DNA of 64,000 nucleotides from contig NZ_AP022588.1 in the NCBI RefSeq assembly GCF_010731735.1, forward strand, positions 6,076,001 through 6,140,000, read 5' to 3'. How positions within the stretch are numbered: position 1 is the stretch's first letter; each line of letters begins with the position of its first letter. The DNA comes from Mycolicibacterium sediminis. Lineage in GTDB: Bacteria > Actinomycetota > Actinomycetes > Mycobacteriales > Mycobacteriaceae. The notes under the pieces are model-generated. The model worked only from the letters and a program-made list of their open reading frames with translations. It did not search any database and had not been told where the DNA came from. Shown here one piece after another: positions 24,982-33,455 of this stretch. The translations under genes and the position numbers were made by a program.

Positions 24982-27176
24982 CGGGCCTCCTCCGAGGTCG
25001 GCGGTCGGTACGGCGTCATCAGGTTCTCCAGCGTGATCGGCAGGTCGCGCAACCGTTTTCCGGTGGCGTGGAAGATCGCGTTCGCGATGGCGGCGGGCAC
25101 CCCGCAGGCGCCGATCTCACCGATGCCGCGGACGCCGATCGGGTCGAGGCCGTAGTCGGTGCTGTCGACGAACGACACGTCGAAGTCCGGACGGTCGGCG
25201 TGGGTGGGCAGGTAGTACTCGCCGATCATGCGGGCCGTCTCGCCGTCGTAGGGCACCTGCTCGAGCAGCGCCATCCCGAGCCCGAACGTGATGCCACCCA
25301 TCACCTGGCTGCGCGCGAGCTTCGGGTTGAGCACGCGGCCGCAGTCCATCACCGCGACCCACCGCACCACCGACGCCCGGCCGATCTCCTCGTCGACCTC
25401 CACCTCGCAGAAGTGCGCGCCGAACGATTGGAACGCCTCGTGCTCCTGGTCGCCGGCGTCGCTGTCGGCGACGAAGCTCAGCCGATCGTGGTGTGCGCGC
25501 GCCACGTTCAGCAGGTCCTCGGGAGACGACGAGCCGGCCAGTTCGTCGACCCGTCGCCGCCATTCGGAAGCCGCCGCGAACACGGCGGACCCGACCGTCG
25601 CCGTCGTCTGCGACGCGCCGCTGTAGGGCGCGGCGGGAAAGTCGGAGTCGCCGGACTCGAAGCTCACCGACGACAGCGGCAACCCCGTCGCGTCGGCGGC
25701 GACCTGCGTCATGACGGTCCGTACGCCGTTACCGACTTCGTGTGTGGCCGAGGCGAACTGGACGGTTCCGTCGGGGGCGGTGACCACCCGGCAGGACGCG
25801 GGCATGCGGCGGCCCGGATAGGTCGCGGTCGCCATCCCCCAGCCGACCTGGACGCCGTCGCGTCGCAGCGCACGCGGCGTGACGGGCCGGTCCGCCCACC
25901 CGAAGCGACGGGCGCCGGACTCGTAGCAGTCGAGCAGGTGCTTGCCCGACCACGGCTTGCCGCTGGCCTGATCGCGGTCCGCGTGGTTGCGCACGCGCAA
26001 CTCGAGGGGGTCGAGGCCGAGTTCGTGGGCGAGTTCGTCGATCGCCACCTCGAGCGCGAACAGGCCCGGCGCCTCCCCCGGGCCGCGCATGAAGCAGGGC
26101 GTCGGCGCGTTGATCCGCGCGGTGCGGTGCGACACCTCGAGATGCGGTGACTGGTACAGAAATCGGGTCGACAGCCCGGCGGGCTCACAGAAGTGCGCGA
26201 CGGTCGAGGTCTCGGTGAGGGTGTGGTGCTCGGTGCCGAGGATGTCACCGCGGTCGTCGGCGATTAGCACCACGTCCTGCTCCGTGCGCGGCCGGTGCCC
26301 GGTCGAGGAGAACATCTGGTCGCGGGTCAGCACCAGCTTGACGGGGCGTCCGACTTCGCGGGCGGCGACGGCGCACAGCACGACGTGCATCCAGAGGAAG
26401 CTCTTGGACCCGAACGCGCCGCCCACCAACGGGGCCAGCACCCGGACGTCGTCCTCGGACATGCCGAGGTACACCGCGAGTGCCGCCCGTTCGCCGGCGA
26501 TCCACCGGGTGCTGTCGTGGACGGTCAGCCGGTCGCCGTCCCAGGCGGCGATCGTCGCCGACAGCTCGATCGGATAGTGGGCGTTGTACGGCGTGGTGTA
26601 ACGGGCGGCCATCCGGACGCTGCCGTCGGTGGGTGGTTCGCCGCGGCGGTCCTGCAGCTTCTCCTCGCTCAGCTTCACGAAGTGGTCGGGGCGGTAGCTC
26701 CCCTGCCGGATCGGGCCGTCCTGCCCGCCGGGCGCCTCGGTGACGTCGTGTGCGTCGAGCGTCGCCGGCAGCGGCTCGTAGTCGAGTTCGACGAGAGCTG
26801 CTGCCGCGGTGGCGTTCTCCCACGTATCGGCGACCACCAGCATCATGTGCTGTCCGACGTGCTGGACCGTCAGGTCCGACAGCGGTGGGCGGCGTTCCAG
26901 CGGGAGGTCCCAGGTGAGGTCGTCGGGGAGCGCGTGCAGTGGCGGGCAGTTCAGCGGCGTCAGCACGTGCAGGACGCCGGGGGCCGCCGCGACACGGTCG
27001 GCACTCGCGCGCAGCGAGTCCGCGGTGACCGTGCCGTGCGGGATCTCGGACTGCACCAGCGCGGCGTGGACCTGTCCCGGCAGGACCACGTCGGCGGTGT
27101 ACGTCGCCGCGCCGGTGACCTTGCCGCCACCCTCGACGCGGTTGACCGACTGGCCCACGCGATCCATCGTCGTCAT
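24978..27176 (-). CDS. Molybdopterin-binding aldehyde oxidoreductase subunit
   Basis: 732-residue xanthine-dehydrogenase-family large subunit (CoxL/PaoC/YagR group). VTGAATYTADVVLPG opens domain 1; GGAFGSKSF, MRGPGEAPGLFALE and GIGEIGACGVPAAIANAI mark the molybdenum site, the last holding the catalytic Glu. With the other two subunits it hydroxylates aldehydes or N-heterocycles using water; substrate unknown. ATG 27176 overlaps the stop of a leaderless uORF (ATGA) and has GAGAGG 8 nt upstream. First gene of the three-subunit operon. Confidence 0.9.
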   Translation of the reverse strand: MTTMDRVGQSVNRVEGGGKVTGAATYTADVVLPGQVHAALVQSEIPHGTVTADSLRASADRVAAAPGVLHVLTPLNCPPLHALPDDLTWDLPLERRPPLSDLTVQHVGQHMMLVVADTWENATAAAALVELDYEPLPATLDAHDVTEAPGGQDGPIRQGSYRPDHFVKLSEEKLQDRRGEPPTDGSVRMAARYTTPYNAHYPIELSATIAAWDGDRLTVHDSTRWIAGERAALAVYLGMSEDDVRVLAPLVGGAFGSKSFLWMHVVLCAVAAREVGRPVKLVLTRDQMFSSTGHRPRTEQDVVLIADDRGDILGTEHHTLTETSTVAHFCEPAGLSTRFLYQSPHLEVSHRTARINAPTPCFMRGPGEAPGLFALEVAIDELAHELGLDPLELRVRNHADRDQASGKPWSGKHLLDCYESGARRFGWADRPVTPRALRRDGVQVGWGMATATYPGRRMPASCRVVTAPDGTVQFASATHEVGNGVRTVMTQVAADATGLPLSSVSFESGDSDFPAAPYSGASQTTATVGSAVFAAASEWRRRVDELAGSSSPEDLLNVARAHHDRLSFVADSDAGDQEHEAFQSFGAHFCEVEVDEEIGRASVVRWVAVMDCGRVLNPKLARSQVMGGITFGLGMALLEQVPYDGETARMIGEYYLPTHADRPDFDVSFVDSTDYGLDPIGVRGIGEIGACGVPAAIANAIFHATGKRLRDLPITLENLMTPYRPPTSEEAR

Positions 27177-27265
27177 CGGTGTCCTCTCTCGGTACTGCAC
27201 GCCGTGGCGGCGAGGACGTCGACGGCGCGGTTGGCGCTGCGCACGGGACTCCCGTCGAGGCTCAT
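27173..27265 (-). CDS. Leaderless uORF coupled to the molybdenum enzyme
   Basis: A 30-codon frame beginning ATG AGC CTC GAC at 27265 and ending in TGA that overlaps the ATG of the Mo subunit. CACACT at 27277-27272 is 6 nt before the ATG, so transcription should begin at it. The peptide starts MSLDGSPVRSANRAVDVL and ends STERGHR; it has no known match. The GAGAGG ribosome site for the next gene lies inside its 3' end. It probably feeds ribosomes into the downstream gene. Very short, so coding status is inferred from position. Confidence 0.5.
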   Translation of the reverse strand: MSLDGSPVRSANRAVDVLAATACSTERGHR

Positions 27266-27296
27266 CCTGGCAGTGTGCTGGCCGGGGCGCCCGACG

Positions 27297-27318
27297 TCAT
27301 CAGTCGGATGACTGATGA
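27297..27318. promoter_or_regulatory. Palindromic operator, bidirectional (site 1)
   Basis: Two 9-bp arms, TCATCAGTC (27297-27305) and GACTGATGA (27310-27318), flank GGAT. The centre (27307.5) is 42.5 bp from the predicted start on the plus strand (27350) and 42.5 bp from that on the minus strand (27265). This is the class II activator position used by LuxR-type regulators. The same core recurs at 32147-32166. Confidence 0.7.
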
Positions 27319-27349
27319 TCACTGGCCGCGGTCGGCGGACACTGGGGCG

Positions 27350-27379
27350 ATGACGGTCACGCGTGGCGGGTCGCGGTGA
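27350..27379 (+). CDS. Leaderless uORF coupled to hydrolase 1
   Basis: Nine codons, MTVTRGGSR, then TGA at 27377-27379 overlapping the GTG start of the hydrolase at 27376. GACACT at 27338-27343 lies 6 nt before the ATG. It mirrors the uORF on the opposite side of the palindrome. Too short for codon statistics; the call rests on the promoter spacing and stop/start overlap. Confidence 0.4.
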   Translation: MTVTRGGSR

Positions 27380-28308
27380 CGGCCGAGGCACCCGGCCTCG
27401 TGCTGGACCCGGCTGTCACGGATCTGCTCGAGTCGATCAGTACGCGCGGGACGGCGTGGTCCGACCTGCAGGACGCGCCCGACGGGACCGGCACCGTCGA
27501 CGAGTGGGTGGACGTCGCCGCGGGTGAGTACGGCATGATCGGGGTCCGCGTCGTCCGTCCGTCCCACGTCGCGGGACCGCTGCCCGCGGTGGTGTACCTG
27601 CACGGCGACGGATGGGCGGTGGGCGACAGCCGCAGCCACGCCCGGATCGTCTCCCGGCTTGCCGTCGGGACGCCCGCGGCGCTGATCGTCCCGGAGTTCG
27701 CACCGTCGCCCGCGGCGCGCCACCCCGTCGCCCTGGAGCAGGCCTACGCGGCCGTCCGCTGGATCCACCAGGCGGGCGCGCGGCACGGGCTGGACCCGCG
27801 GCGCGTCGCGGTCGCCGGCGACTCGACGGGGGCCACGCTGGGCATCTGCCTGGTCCTGCTGTCCCTGCGCCGCAACGAGTTCCGCGTCGCGCAGCTGGTG
27901 GCGATAACACCGGTGATCGATCCCGCGCTCGATACGCCGTCGGCCGAGGAGTTCGCCGAGGGCTATCTGCTGCACCGCGACCACCTACTCGCGCACTGGG
28001 ACGGCTATCTCGGTGACGGCGACCGGACCGATCCGACGATCAGCGCACTGCACGCGTCGGCCGCCGATCTCGCGAAGTTCCCACCCACGCTGGTCATCAC
28101 GGCCGAGGCGGACGTTGCGCGCGACGAGGGTGAGGCCTTCGCCGCCCGGCTGCGCCAGGAGGGCGTGACGACGACCGCCGTCCGCTACGAGGGCACCATC
28201 CACGGCTTTCCGGTGCTCGACGCCCTGGCACGATCCAGCGCGGCCCGCGCGGCGACGGCGCAGGCCGTGGCGGCGCTCGCGACTGCGCTGCACGGGATCA
28301 GGACGTGA
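27376..28308 (+). CDS. Alpha/beta hydrolase, HSL (Lip) family
   Basis: 310 residues of the hormone-sensitive-lipase family, common in mycobacteria as Lip esterases. Oxyanion motif HGDGW (76-80, usually HGGGW), nucleophile elbow GDSTGA with Ser150, acid in TAEADVARDEG and His in EGTIHGF. Probably an esterase for short or medium acyl esters. GTG 27376 overlaps the uORF stop. It is driven from palindrome site 1 and its end overlaps the convergent LAL regulator by 11 nt. It resembles the hydrolase at 31066-32040 along its length. Confidence 0.85.
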   Translation: MTAEAPGLVLDPAVTDLLESISTRGTAWSDLQDAPDGTGTVDEWVDVAAGEYGMIGVRVVRPSHVAGPLPAVVYLHGDGWAVGDSRSHARIVSRLAVGTPAALIVPEFAPSPAARHPVALEQAYAAVRWIHQAGARHGLDPRRVAVAGDSTGATLGICLVLLSLRRNEFRVAQLVAITPVIDPALDTPSAEEFAEGYLLHRDHLLAHWDGYLGDGDRTDPTISALHASAADLAKFPPTLVITAEADVARDEGEAFAARLRQEGVTTTAVRYEGTIHGFPVLDALARSSAARAATAQAVAALATALHGIRT

Positions 28309-31069
28309 ACTCGCGCAGTTCGTGGCGGCGGCTCACCCCGAGCTTCGGGTAGACGTGATAGAGGTGCGAGGCGACCGTGCGCGGTGAGAGCCGCAGCCTC
28401 TCGGCGATCTCGCGGTTGGTCAGACCGGACGCCGCGAGGGTCACGATCTGCCGCTCCTGTGCGGTGAGCGCGCCGAGCAGGTCGCCGGCGTCCTCGGTCG
28501 AGGTGGTGGTGACACCCGCCGCGCGCAACTCGGCGCGTGCGATGCCCGCCAACGGTTCGGCACCCAGCCGCTCGAAGACCTCCAGCGCCGCCGCCAGGAG
28601 CGGTCTGGCCTCCGCGGGCCGGCGCGCCCGCCGCAGCCACTCGCCGTAGTGCAGGCGGGCGCGGGCGCGTTCGAGCGGCCACTGTTCGCCCGCGGGGTCG
28701 AAGACCGCGAGCTTGTAGTGCCGCTCGGCGAGGTGCCCGTCGGTGGTGAGGGCGGTCGCCTGGTGCCGCAGCAGCCGAAGCCTCACCGACGGTGCGGAAC
28801 CCAGCCCGCGACCGATCGCCGCGGCGAGTGGCGCCGCCTCCTCGATGCGCCCGCTGCGCGCCGCCGACCACGCCAGATCGGCGAGGGCGCGGTGTGACAC
28901 CACGAAGTGGACGGGTCGGCCGTCGGCATCGAACATGGCTCGGAACCGGCGATAGGCGGCGTCGAAGTCCCCGGTGGCGACGTCGATCCAGCCGGCCGCG
29001 CGGTGCAGGTTCACCTCGGTGACGCACGGCGGCCCGCCGGCGGAGGCCGCCGACTCCCGGGCCCGGCTCACGGCCAGGGTGGCACCGTCGACGTCGCCGC
29101 GCATCGCCATCCACTGGGCCTGGCAGGCCAGGGTCTCGCGCTCGACGAGCGTGGAGCCCCTTACGACCGCACACAGCTCCGCGACCTCGTCGAGCATCTC
29201 GGCCAGCTTGGTCCACCGTCCGGTGTCGAGCAGGCTCCACGCCAGGGGCGCCACGGCGAACCCGAAGCCACGCAGGCCGCCCGCCGCCGCGAGACTTTCG
29301 ATGGCACCGGTGAGTTCGGTTGCGGCCGTAACTGTGTCGTCGGTGGCGAAGGCCATCGTGCCACCGATGAGTCGGCGAACGGGCTCGAGTTCCGGCACCG
29401 TGGGCCGGTCCACCGGCGCCGGCAGCACGGGCCGTGCGTCGGCAGCGGCGGTGTCGGCGTACATCCCGACGTAGGCGAGTTGGAAGTCGGCGGCCGCCGG
29501 GGGGAACGGCAGCGGGAAGGCACTCGGCGTCGGCGGCGTGGCCCCCACGCGGTCGAGCCACCCGCGCAGGCGCCGACGGTGCTCGACGTCACCGGTGTAG
29601 TACGCGGCACCGCCCGCCGAGTACAGCAGCGCGAGGACCAGGTGGCCGTCGTCGGGCCAGGGTCCGGCGAGGACGGCGTCTATCACCCCGAACGCGGCCC
29701 CCGCACGGCCGGACTGCAGGAGGATCGACGCCCGGATCAGCGCGGCGTAGCCGGTCACGTTCGGATCGTCGGACTCGCGCAGCGGCATCTCGGTCATCGA
29801 CAGCGCCCACGCCGGGTCGCCCGCGAAGTTGGCGGCGCCCGCGGCGAGCGCATACCGCCGCGCCGCGTCGACGCGGTCGGGGCTGAGTTCGGCGGCGCGC
29901 TGCAGCGCCCGGGCACGCTCCAATTCGTCTGCACGCGGCGCGGATTGGCTCGCGGTGGCCTCAAGCATCGCGGCGATCATCTCGTCGGATCCGGGTGCGG
30001 CCGATCCCAGGTGCCAGGCTCGCGCGGAGGCCTCGAGACCGGCGATCGCGGCCAGCGCGAGGTGCGCGGCGCGCTGCTCGCCGAAGTCGCCGCTCGCGTA
30101 GGCGGCGGCGCGCAACAGCGCGTGCGCGAAGACGATGCGGCGCTCGTCGGTGAACTCGACGTAGCCGTCCCGGCGGGCGGGCTCCCACGCGGCGAAGTGG
30201 CTGCCCAGTCCGGCGGCGGCGGTGACGGCGTCGACCGTCTCCCGTCCCGTGCCCGCGGCGGCGAACAGCAGCAGCCGGCGGGTGTCAGCAGGCAGCGCGG
30301 CGATCCGGTCGGCGAACAGCGGGTGTGTGCCTGCGCCGCCGGACAGGGTGGCGCCGTGGAAGGTCGAGGTGCCGTTGCGGGCGTAGGCGCGGGTGAACTC
30401 GATGAGCGCCAACGGGTTGCCGCGCGACCAGCGGATGATCTCGCCGCGCACGCTGGGGTTGGGCTGCTCGGGCTGCGAGTCCACCAGCAACGCCGAGTCG
30501 CGCGGCGACAGCGGTCCGATCTCGACGGTGCGGAGGGCCCGGCCGACGCCGGCGAGGACGTGGCGACGGTGCGCGGTCAGCACGGCCCGGACGCGCGTGG
30601 TGATCAGCTGCGCGGCCACGCCGACGAGCAGATCGCGCATCTCGTCGTTGAAGAGGTCGACGTCGTCGATCACCAGCAGGACCGGCCGTTCGACGGCGGC
30701 GGCCTCGAGGACCGCGATGACGGCGTCGCGGATCAGCGCCGGCCGCGCGACCGCCGGCGGCCCGTGCATCGCCTCGGTCAGGGCGTCGCGCAGGGCGTGC
30801 GGCAGGGTCGCCGCGGACGGGAGCACCGGCCACAGCAGTCCGGCCAGCGCGGCGTACCCGTGCGACTCCCCCGCGACGCCCGCGGCGAACACGACGCACA
30901 GCTGGTCGTCGGCGGCGCGTACTGCGAAGTGCAGCAGTGCCGTCTTGCCGATCCCGGACTCGCCGACCAGGAGTACCGCCGGTGGAGCGGTATCGGCACC
31001 GCGGACGACGGCCCGGGTGAGGGCGACCAGCTCGTCGCGGCCGACGATCTGAAACCGGTGCGGGCTCAC
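28298..31069 (-). CDS. Large ATP-binding LuxR-family (LAL) regulator
   Basis: 923 residues. An N-terminal AAA/NACHT-like ATPase has Walker A GESGIGKT (36-43) and Walker B VLLVIDDVD (near 120). A long helical TPR-like middle follows, and a C-terminal LuxR helix-turn-helix (about 860-920: LTAQERQIVTLAASGLTNRE in part, then RLSPRTVASHLYHVYPKLGV). Length and order fit MalT/LAL activators. GTG 31069 overlaps the upstream hydrolase stop (GTGA), so both are cotranscribed. The two ATCAGTC-N4-GACTGAT sites flanking this locus are its most likely targets (inference). Confidence 0.88.
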   Translation of the reverse strand: MSPHRFQIVGRDELVALTRAVVRGADTAPPAVLLVGESGIGKTALLHFAVRAADDQLCVVFAAGVAGESHGYAALAGLLWPVLPSAATLPHALRDALTEAMHGPPAVARPALIRDAVIAVLEAAAVERPVLLVIDDVDLFNDEMRDLLVGVAAQLITTRVRAVLTAHRRHVLAGVGRALRTVEIGPLSPRDSALLVDSQPEQPNPSVRGEIIRWSRGNPLALIEFTRAYARNGTSTFHGATLSGGAGTHPLFADRIAALPADTRRLLLFAAAGTGRETVDAVTAAAGLGSHFAAWEPARRDGYVEFTDERRIVFAHALLRAAAYASGDFGEQRAAHLALAAIAGLEASARAWHLGSAAPGSDEMIAAMLEATASQSAPRADELERARALQRAAELSPDRVDAARRYALAAGAANFAGDPAWALSMTEMPLRESDDPNVTGYAALIRASILLQSGRAGAAFGVIDAVLAGPWPDDGHLVLALLYSAGGAAYYTGDVEHRRRLRGWLDRVGATPPTPSAFPLPFPPAAADFQLAYVGMYADTAAADARPVLPAPVDRPTVPELEPVRRLIGGTMAFATDDTVTAATELTGAIESLAAAGGLRGFGFAVAPLAWSLLDTGRWTKLAEMLDEVAELCAVVRGSTLVERETLACQAQWMAMRGDVDGATLAVSRARESAASAGGPPCVTEVNLHRAAGWIDVATGDFDAAYRRFRAMFDADGRPVHFVVSHRALADLAWSAARSGRIEEAAPLAAAIGRGLGSAPSVRLRLLRHQATALTTDGHLAERHYKLAVFDPAGEQWPLERARARLHYGEWLRRARRPAEARPLLAAALEVFERLGAEPLAGIARAELRAAGVTTTSTEDAGDLLGALTAQERQIVTLAASGLTNREIAERLRLSPRTVASHLYHVYPKLGVSRRHELREFTS

Positions 31070-32040
31070 GCGTGGAGCCTCTCGCGCAGGAACCACGAGC
31101 CCTGCGCGATCGCCGCCCGGGCGGGAGCGATCTCGGCCAGCCGGCTCAGCACCACGAAGTCGTGCACCGTGCCGAGGTAGCGCAGGGCGGTCACGTCGAC
31201 GCCGGCGCGGCGCAGGTTGCGGGCGAAGTCGGCGCCTTCGTCGCGCACCACGTCGGCTTCGGCGGTGACCACCATCGTCGGCGGCAGACCGGTCAGGTCC
31301 TCGGGGCGGGCGTACAGCGGCGACACCGTGGGGCACGTTCGGTCGCCGTCGCAGTACTGGTTCCAGTACCAGGCCTGCTCCGCGCTGGACAGCAGGTAGC
31401 CGTCGCCGAACTCCCGGTGCGACGCCGAGTCGCACGCCGCATCGGTCGGCGGGTAGTAGAGCAGTTGGGCGCGCAGTCGCGGACCGCCACGCGACTTGGC
31501 GAGCATTGCGACGGCCGTGGCGATGGTGGCGCCGGCGCAGTCACCGGCGAGGGCGATGGACGTGACGTCCAGGTGGAGGTCGTCGGCGTTGGCGTGCACC
31601 CACAGCAGCGCGGCGTAGCACTCCTCCAGCGCCACCGGATACCGGGCCTCGGGCGTGCGACTGTACTCCGGCACCACCATCGCGACGCCCGCTCCGACGG
31701 CGAGTTCCGACACGACGTGAGCGTGGGTGTCGGCGTCACCGAACATCCACCGCCCGCCGTGCAGATAGAAGACGGTGGGCAGCGGTCCCTCGGCGTGGCG
31801 CGGGCGGATCACCCAGAGGCCGGTCAGGCCCGCCGGTCCCACCTCTGCGGTGTGGAAGCGCGCCGTCGTCCCCGGGTGCTCGCGCAGCGTCTGCTGCGCC
31901 TCGCGCAGCGCGATCCGGCCGTCCTGCGGTCCGAGCTGGCGCAGCGTCGGCGGGGTCGACATCGCGTCGATCAGTTCGATGATGGCCGGATCGAGGACGA
32001 CGACACCGCGGTGGTCGCCGGCACCCCGCCATCCACTCAT
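31066..32040 (-). CDS. HSL-family hydrolase with Cys nucleophile
   Basis: 324 residues, paralogous to the hydrolase at 27376-28308. Oxyanion motif is HGGRW (94-98). The nucleophile elbow reads GDCAGA, with codon TGC, so Cys168 stands where Ser is nearly universal. The acid (TAEADVVRDEG) and His (LGTVHDF) are kept. Either the enzyme uses a thiol nucleophile or it has lost esterase activity and acts as a sensor, perhaps for the regulator it is coupled to. ATG 32040 is the first in-frame ATG after the intergenic region; upstream GGGCGGGA is a weak ribosome site. Confidence 0.8.
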   Translation of the reverse strand: MSGWRGAGDHRGVVVLDPAIIELIDAMSTPPTLRQLGPQDGRIALREAQQTLREHPGTTARFHTAEVGPAGLTGLWVIRPRHAEGPLPTVFYLHGGRWMFGDADTHAHVVSELAVGAGVAMVVPEYSRTPEARYPVALEECYAALLWVHANADDLHLDVTSIALAGDCAGATIATAVAMLAKSRGGPRLRAQLLYYPPTDAACDSASHREFGDGYLLSSAEQAWYWNQYCDGDRTCPTVSPLYARPEDLTGLPPTMVVTAEADVVRDEGADFARNLRRAGVDVTALRYLGTVHDFVVLSRLAEIAPARAAIAQGSWFLRERLHA

Positions 32041-32146
32041 CGCGTCCCGCCCTCGTGTTCTCCGCGCCGCGGCTCCGCCTTGAATGATAGGCCGGGGGGG
32101 TCGATCCGGCCGGTCGAGTGATCTTCGCCCACCGCGGCGGTGCATC

Positions 32147-32166
32147 CATCAGTCACTCGACTGATG
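32147..32166. promoter_or_regulatory. Palindromic operator upstream of the bicupin operon (site 2)
   Basis: CATCAGTC (32147-32154), ACTC, GACTGATG (32159-32166): same core arms and spacer length as site 1. After 23 nt comes ACACTGGG, as at site 1 after 22 nt. AACACT at 32188-32193 as -10 gives a start near 32200, 43.5 bp from the centre. The remaining 328-bp gap (32041-32368) holds a 5' leader of about 170 nt and no supported gene. Confidence 0.65.
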
Positions 32167-32368
32167 CCCCGGTGGGCGACGTCAGGCAACACTGGGCCCG
32201 ACCATCACCGTTGGTCAATACCTGCTAGCCGGAAGCGGCCGTGCACCTCGATCGGTACGACGGTTGGCCGCCACCGTCCAAGACATTTCCCGTGACGGAG
32301 ACGAGAGTCGGAGACGTCGCCAGGCCGAACGCCCCATCGACGGGGCCCACCACCTTCGAGGAGATCCG

Positions 32369-33412
32369 ATGACCACCACACAGGCACGCAGCGTCCACAC
32401 CGCCTCCCTGCTCGACGGAGAGATCGTCGAGGAGTCCGACCTCGGCTCGATGCGCCGCGTCACCGCCGACAACCTGCCGATCCTTAACCGCCTGTCCATC
32501 AAACGTGTCCTGCTCAACCCCGGCGCCATGCGCACACCCCACTGGCACGCCAACGCCAACGAACTCACCTACTGCGTCTCGGGCACCGCACTGGTCTCCA
32601 TCCTCGACAGCGGCAGCAAGTTCTCCACCTTCATCGTCACCGCCGGCCAGATGTTCCACGCCGAATCCGGCTCCCTGCACCACATCGAGAACATCGGCGA
32701 CGACGTCGCCGAATTCATCATCGCCTTCCGCAACGAACTCCCCGAGGACTTCGGCTTCGGCGCCACCCTCGGCGCCTTCTCCGACGCCGTCCTGGGCAAC
32801 ACCTACGACCTCCCCTCGGCCGACTTCGCCAAGATTCGTCGTAGCACCCGCGACCACAAACTCGCCGCCCGCATCGGCGACCCCGTCGTGCCCGCCGCCG
32901 CGCACTTCAACGACCCGCACAAGTTCGACGTCGAAGCCCAATCCCCGGGACTGAACTACGTGTCCGGTAACGCCCGCTTCGCCCGCGACCAGTTCTGGCC
33001 CATCCTCAAGGACATCTCCATGTACTCACTGCGGGTCACCGAGAACGGCATGCGCGAACCGCACTGGCATCCCGTCACCGCCGAGATGGGCTACGTCAAC
33101 CACGGCGACGCCCGCATGACCATCATGAACCCCGACGGCACCCTCGACACCTGGAACCTCACCACCGGCGACATGTACTTCATCCCCCGCGCCTACCCCC
33201 ACCACATCGAGAACACCGGCACCGACCCCTGGCACTTCCTCATCTTCTTCGACCAGCCCTTCCCCGCCGACATCGGCTACCGCGCATCCGCCAGCGCCTA
33301 CTCCCGCGAAGTCCTCGCCGCCACCTTCGGCACCCACATCGACGACCTCCCCCAATTCCCCTTCACCCCCGCCGATCCACTGATCGTCACCCGCACCAAC
33401 CCGCTGGACTGA
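32369..33412 (+). CDS. Bicupin, oxalate-decarboxylase family
   Basis: 347 residues with two cupin domains. Domain 1 has HWHANANE (about 59-66) and HHIEN; domain 2 has HWHPVTAE (about 230-237) and HHIEN. Each is a complete HxHx4E...H metal site for Mn or Fe. The layout matches oxalate decarboxylase/oxidase-type bicupins, but no signal peptide is present and the lid residues that set activity cannot be judged. ATG 32369 has GAGGAG 6 nt upstream. First gene of a five-gene set; probably under palindrome site 2. Confidence 0.85.
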   Translation: MTTTQARSVHTASLLDGEIVEESDLGSMRRVTADNLPILNRLSIKRVLLNPGAMRTPHWHANANELTYCVSGTALVSILDSGSKFSTFIVTAGQMFHAESGSLHHIENIGDDVAEFIIAFRNELPEDFGFGATLGAFSDAVLGNTYDLPSADFAKIRRSTRDHKLAARIGDPVVPAAAHFNDPHKFDVEAQSPGLNYVSGNARFARDQFWPILKDISMYSLRVTENGMREPHWHPVTAEMGYVNHGDARMTIMNPDGTLDTWNLTTGDMYFIPRAYPHHIENTGTDPWHFLIFFDQPFPADIGYRASASAYSREVLAATFGTHIDDLPQFPFTPADPLIVTRTNPLD

Positions 33413-33455
33413 TACTGGGCCCGCACCCCTTCTTCCGACTTCGAGAGGCACCGAC

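Noticed and set aside
27376..32040. The two hydrolases as a recent duplication
   Set aside because: They share family motifs, but differ in oxyanion motif, nucleophile and much of the sequence, so any duplication is old.
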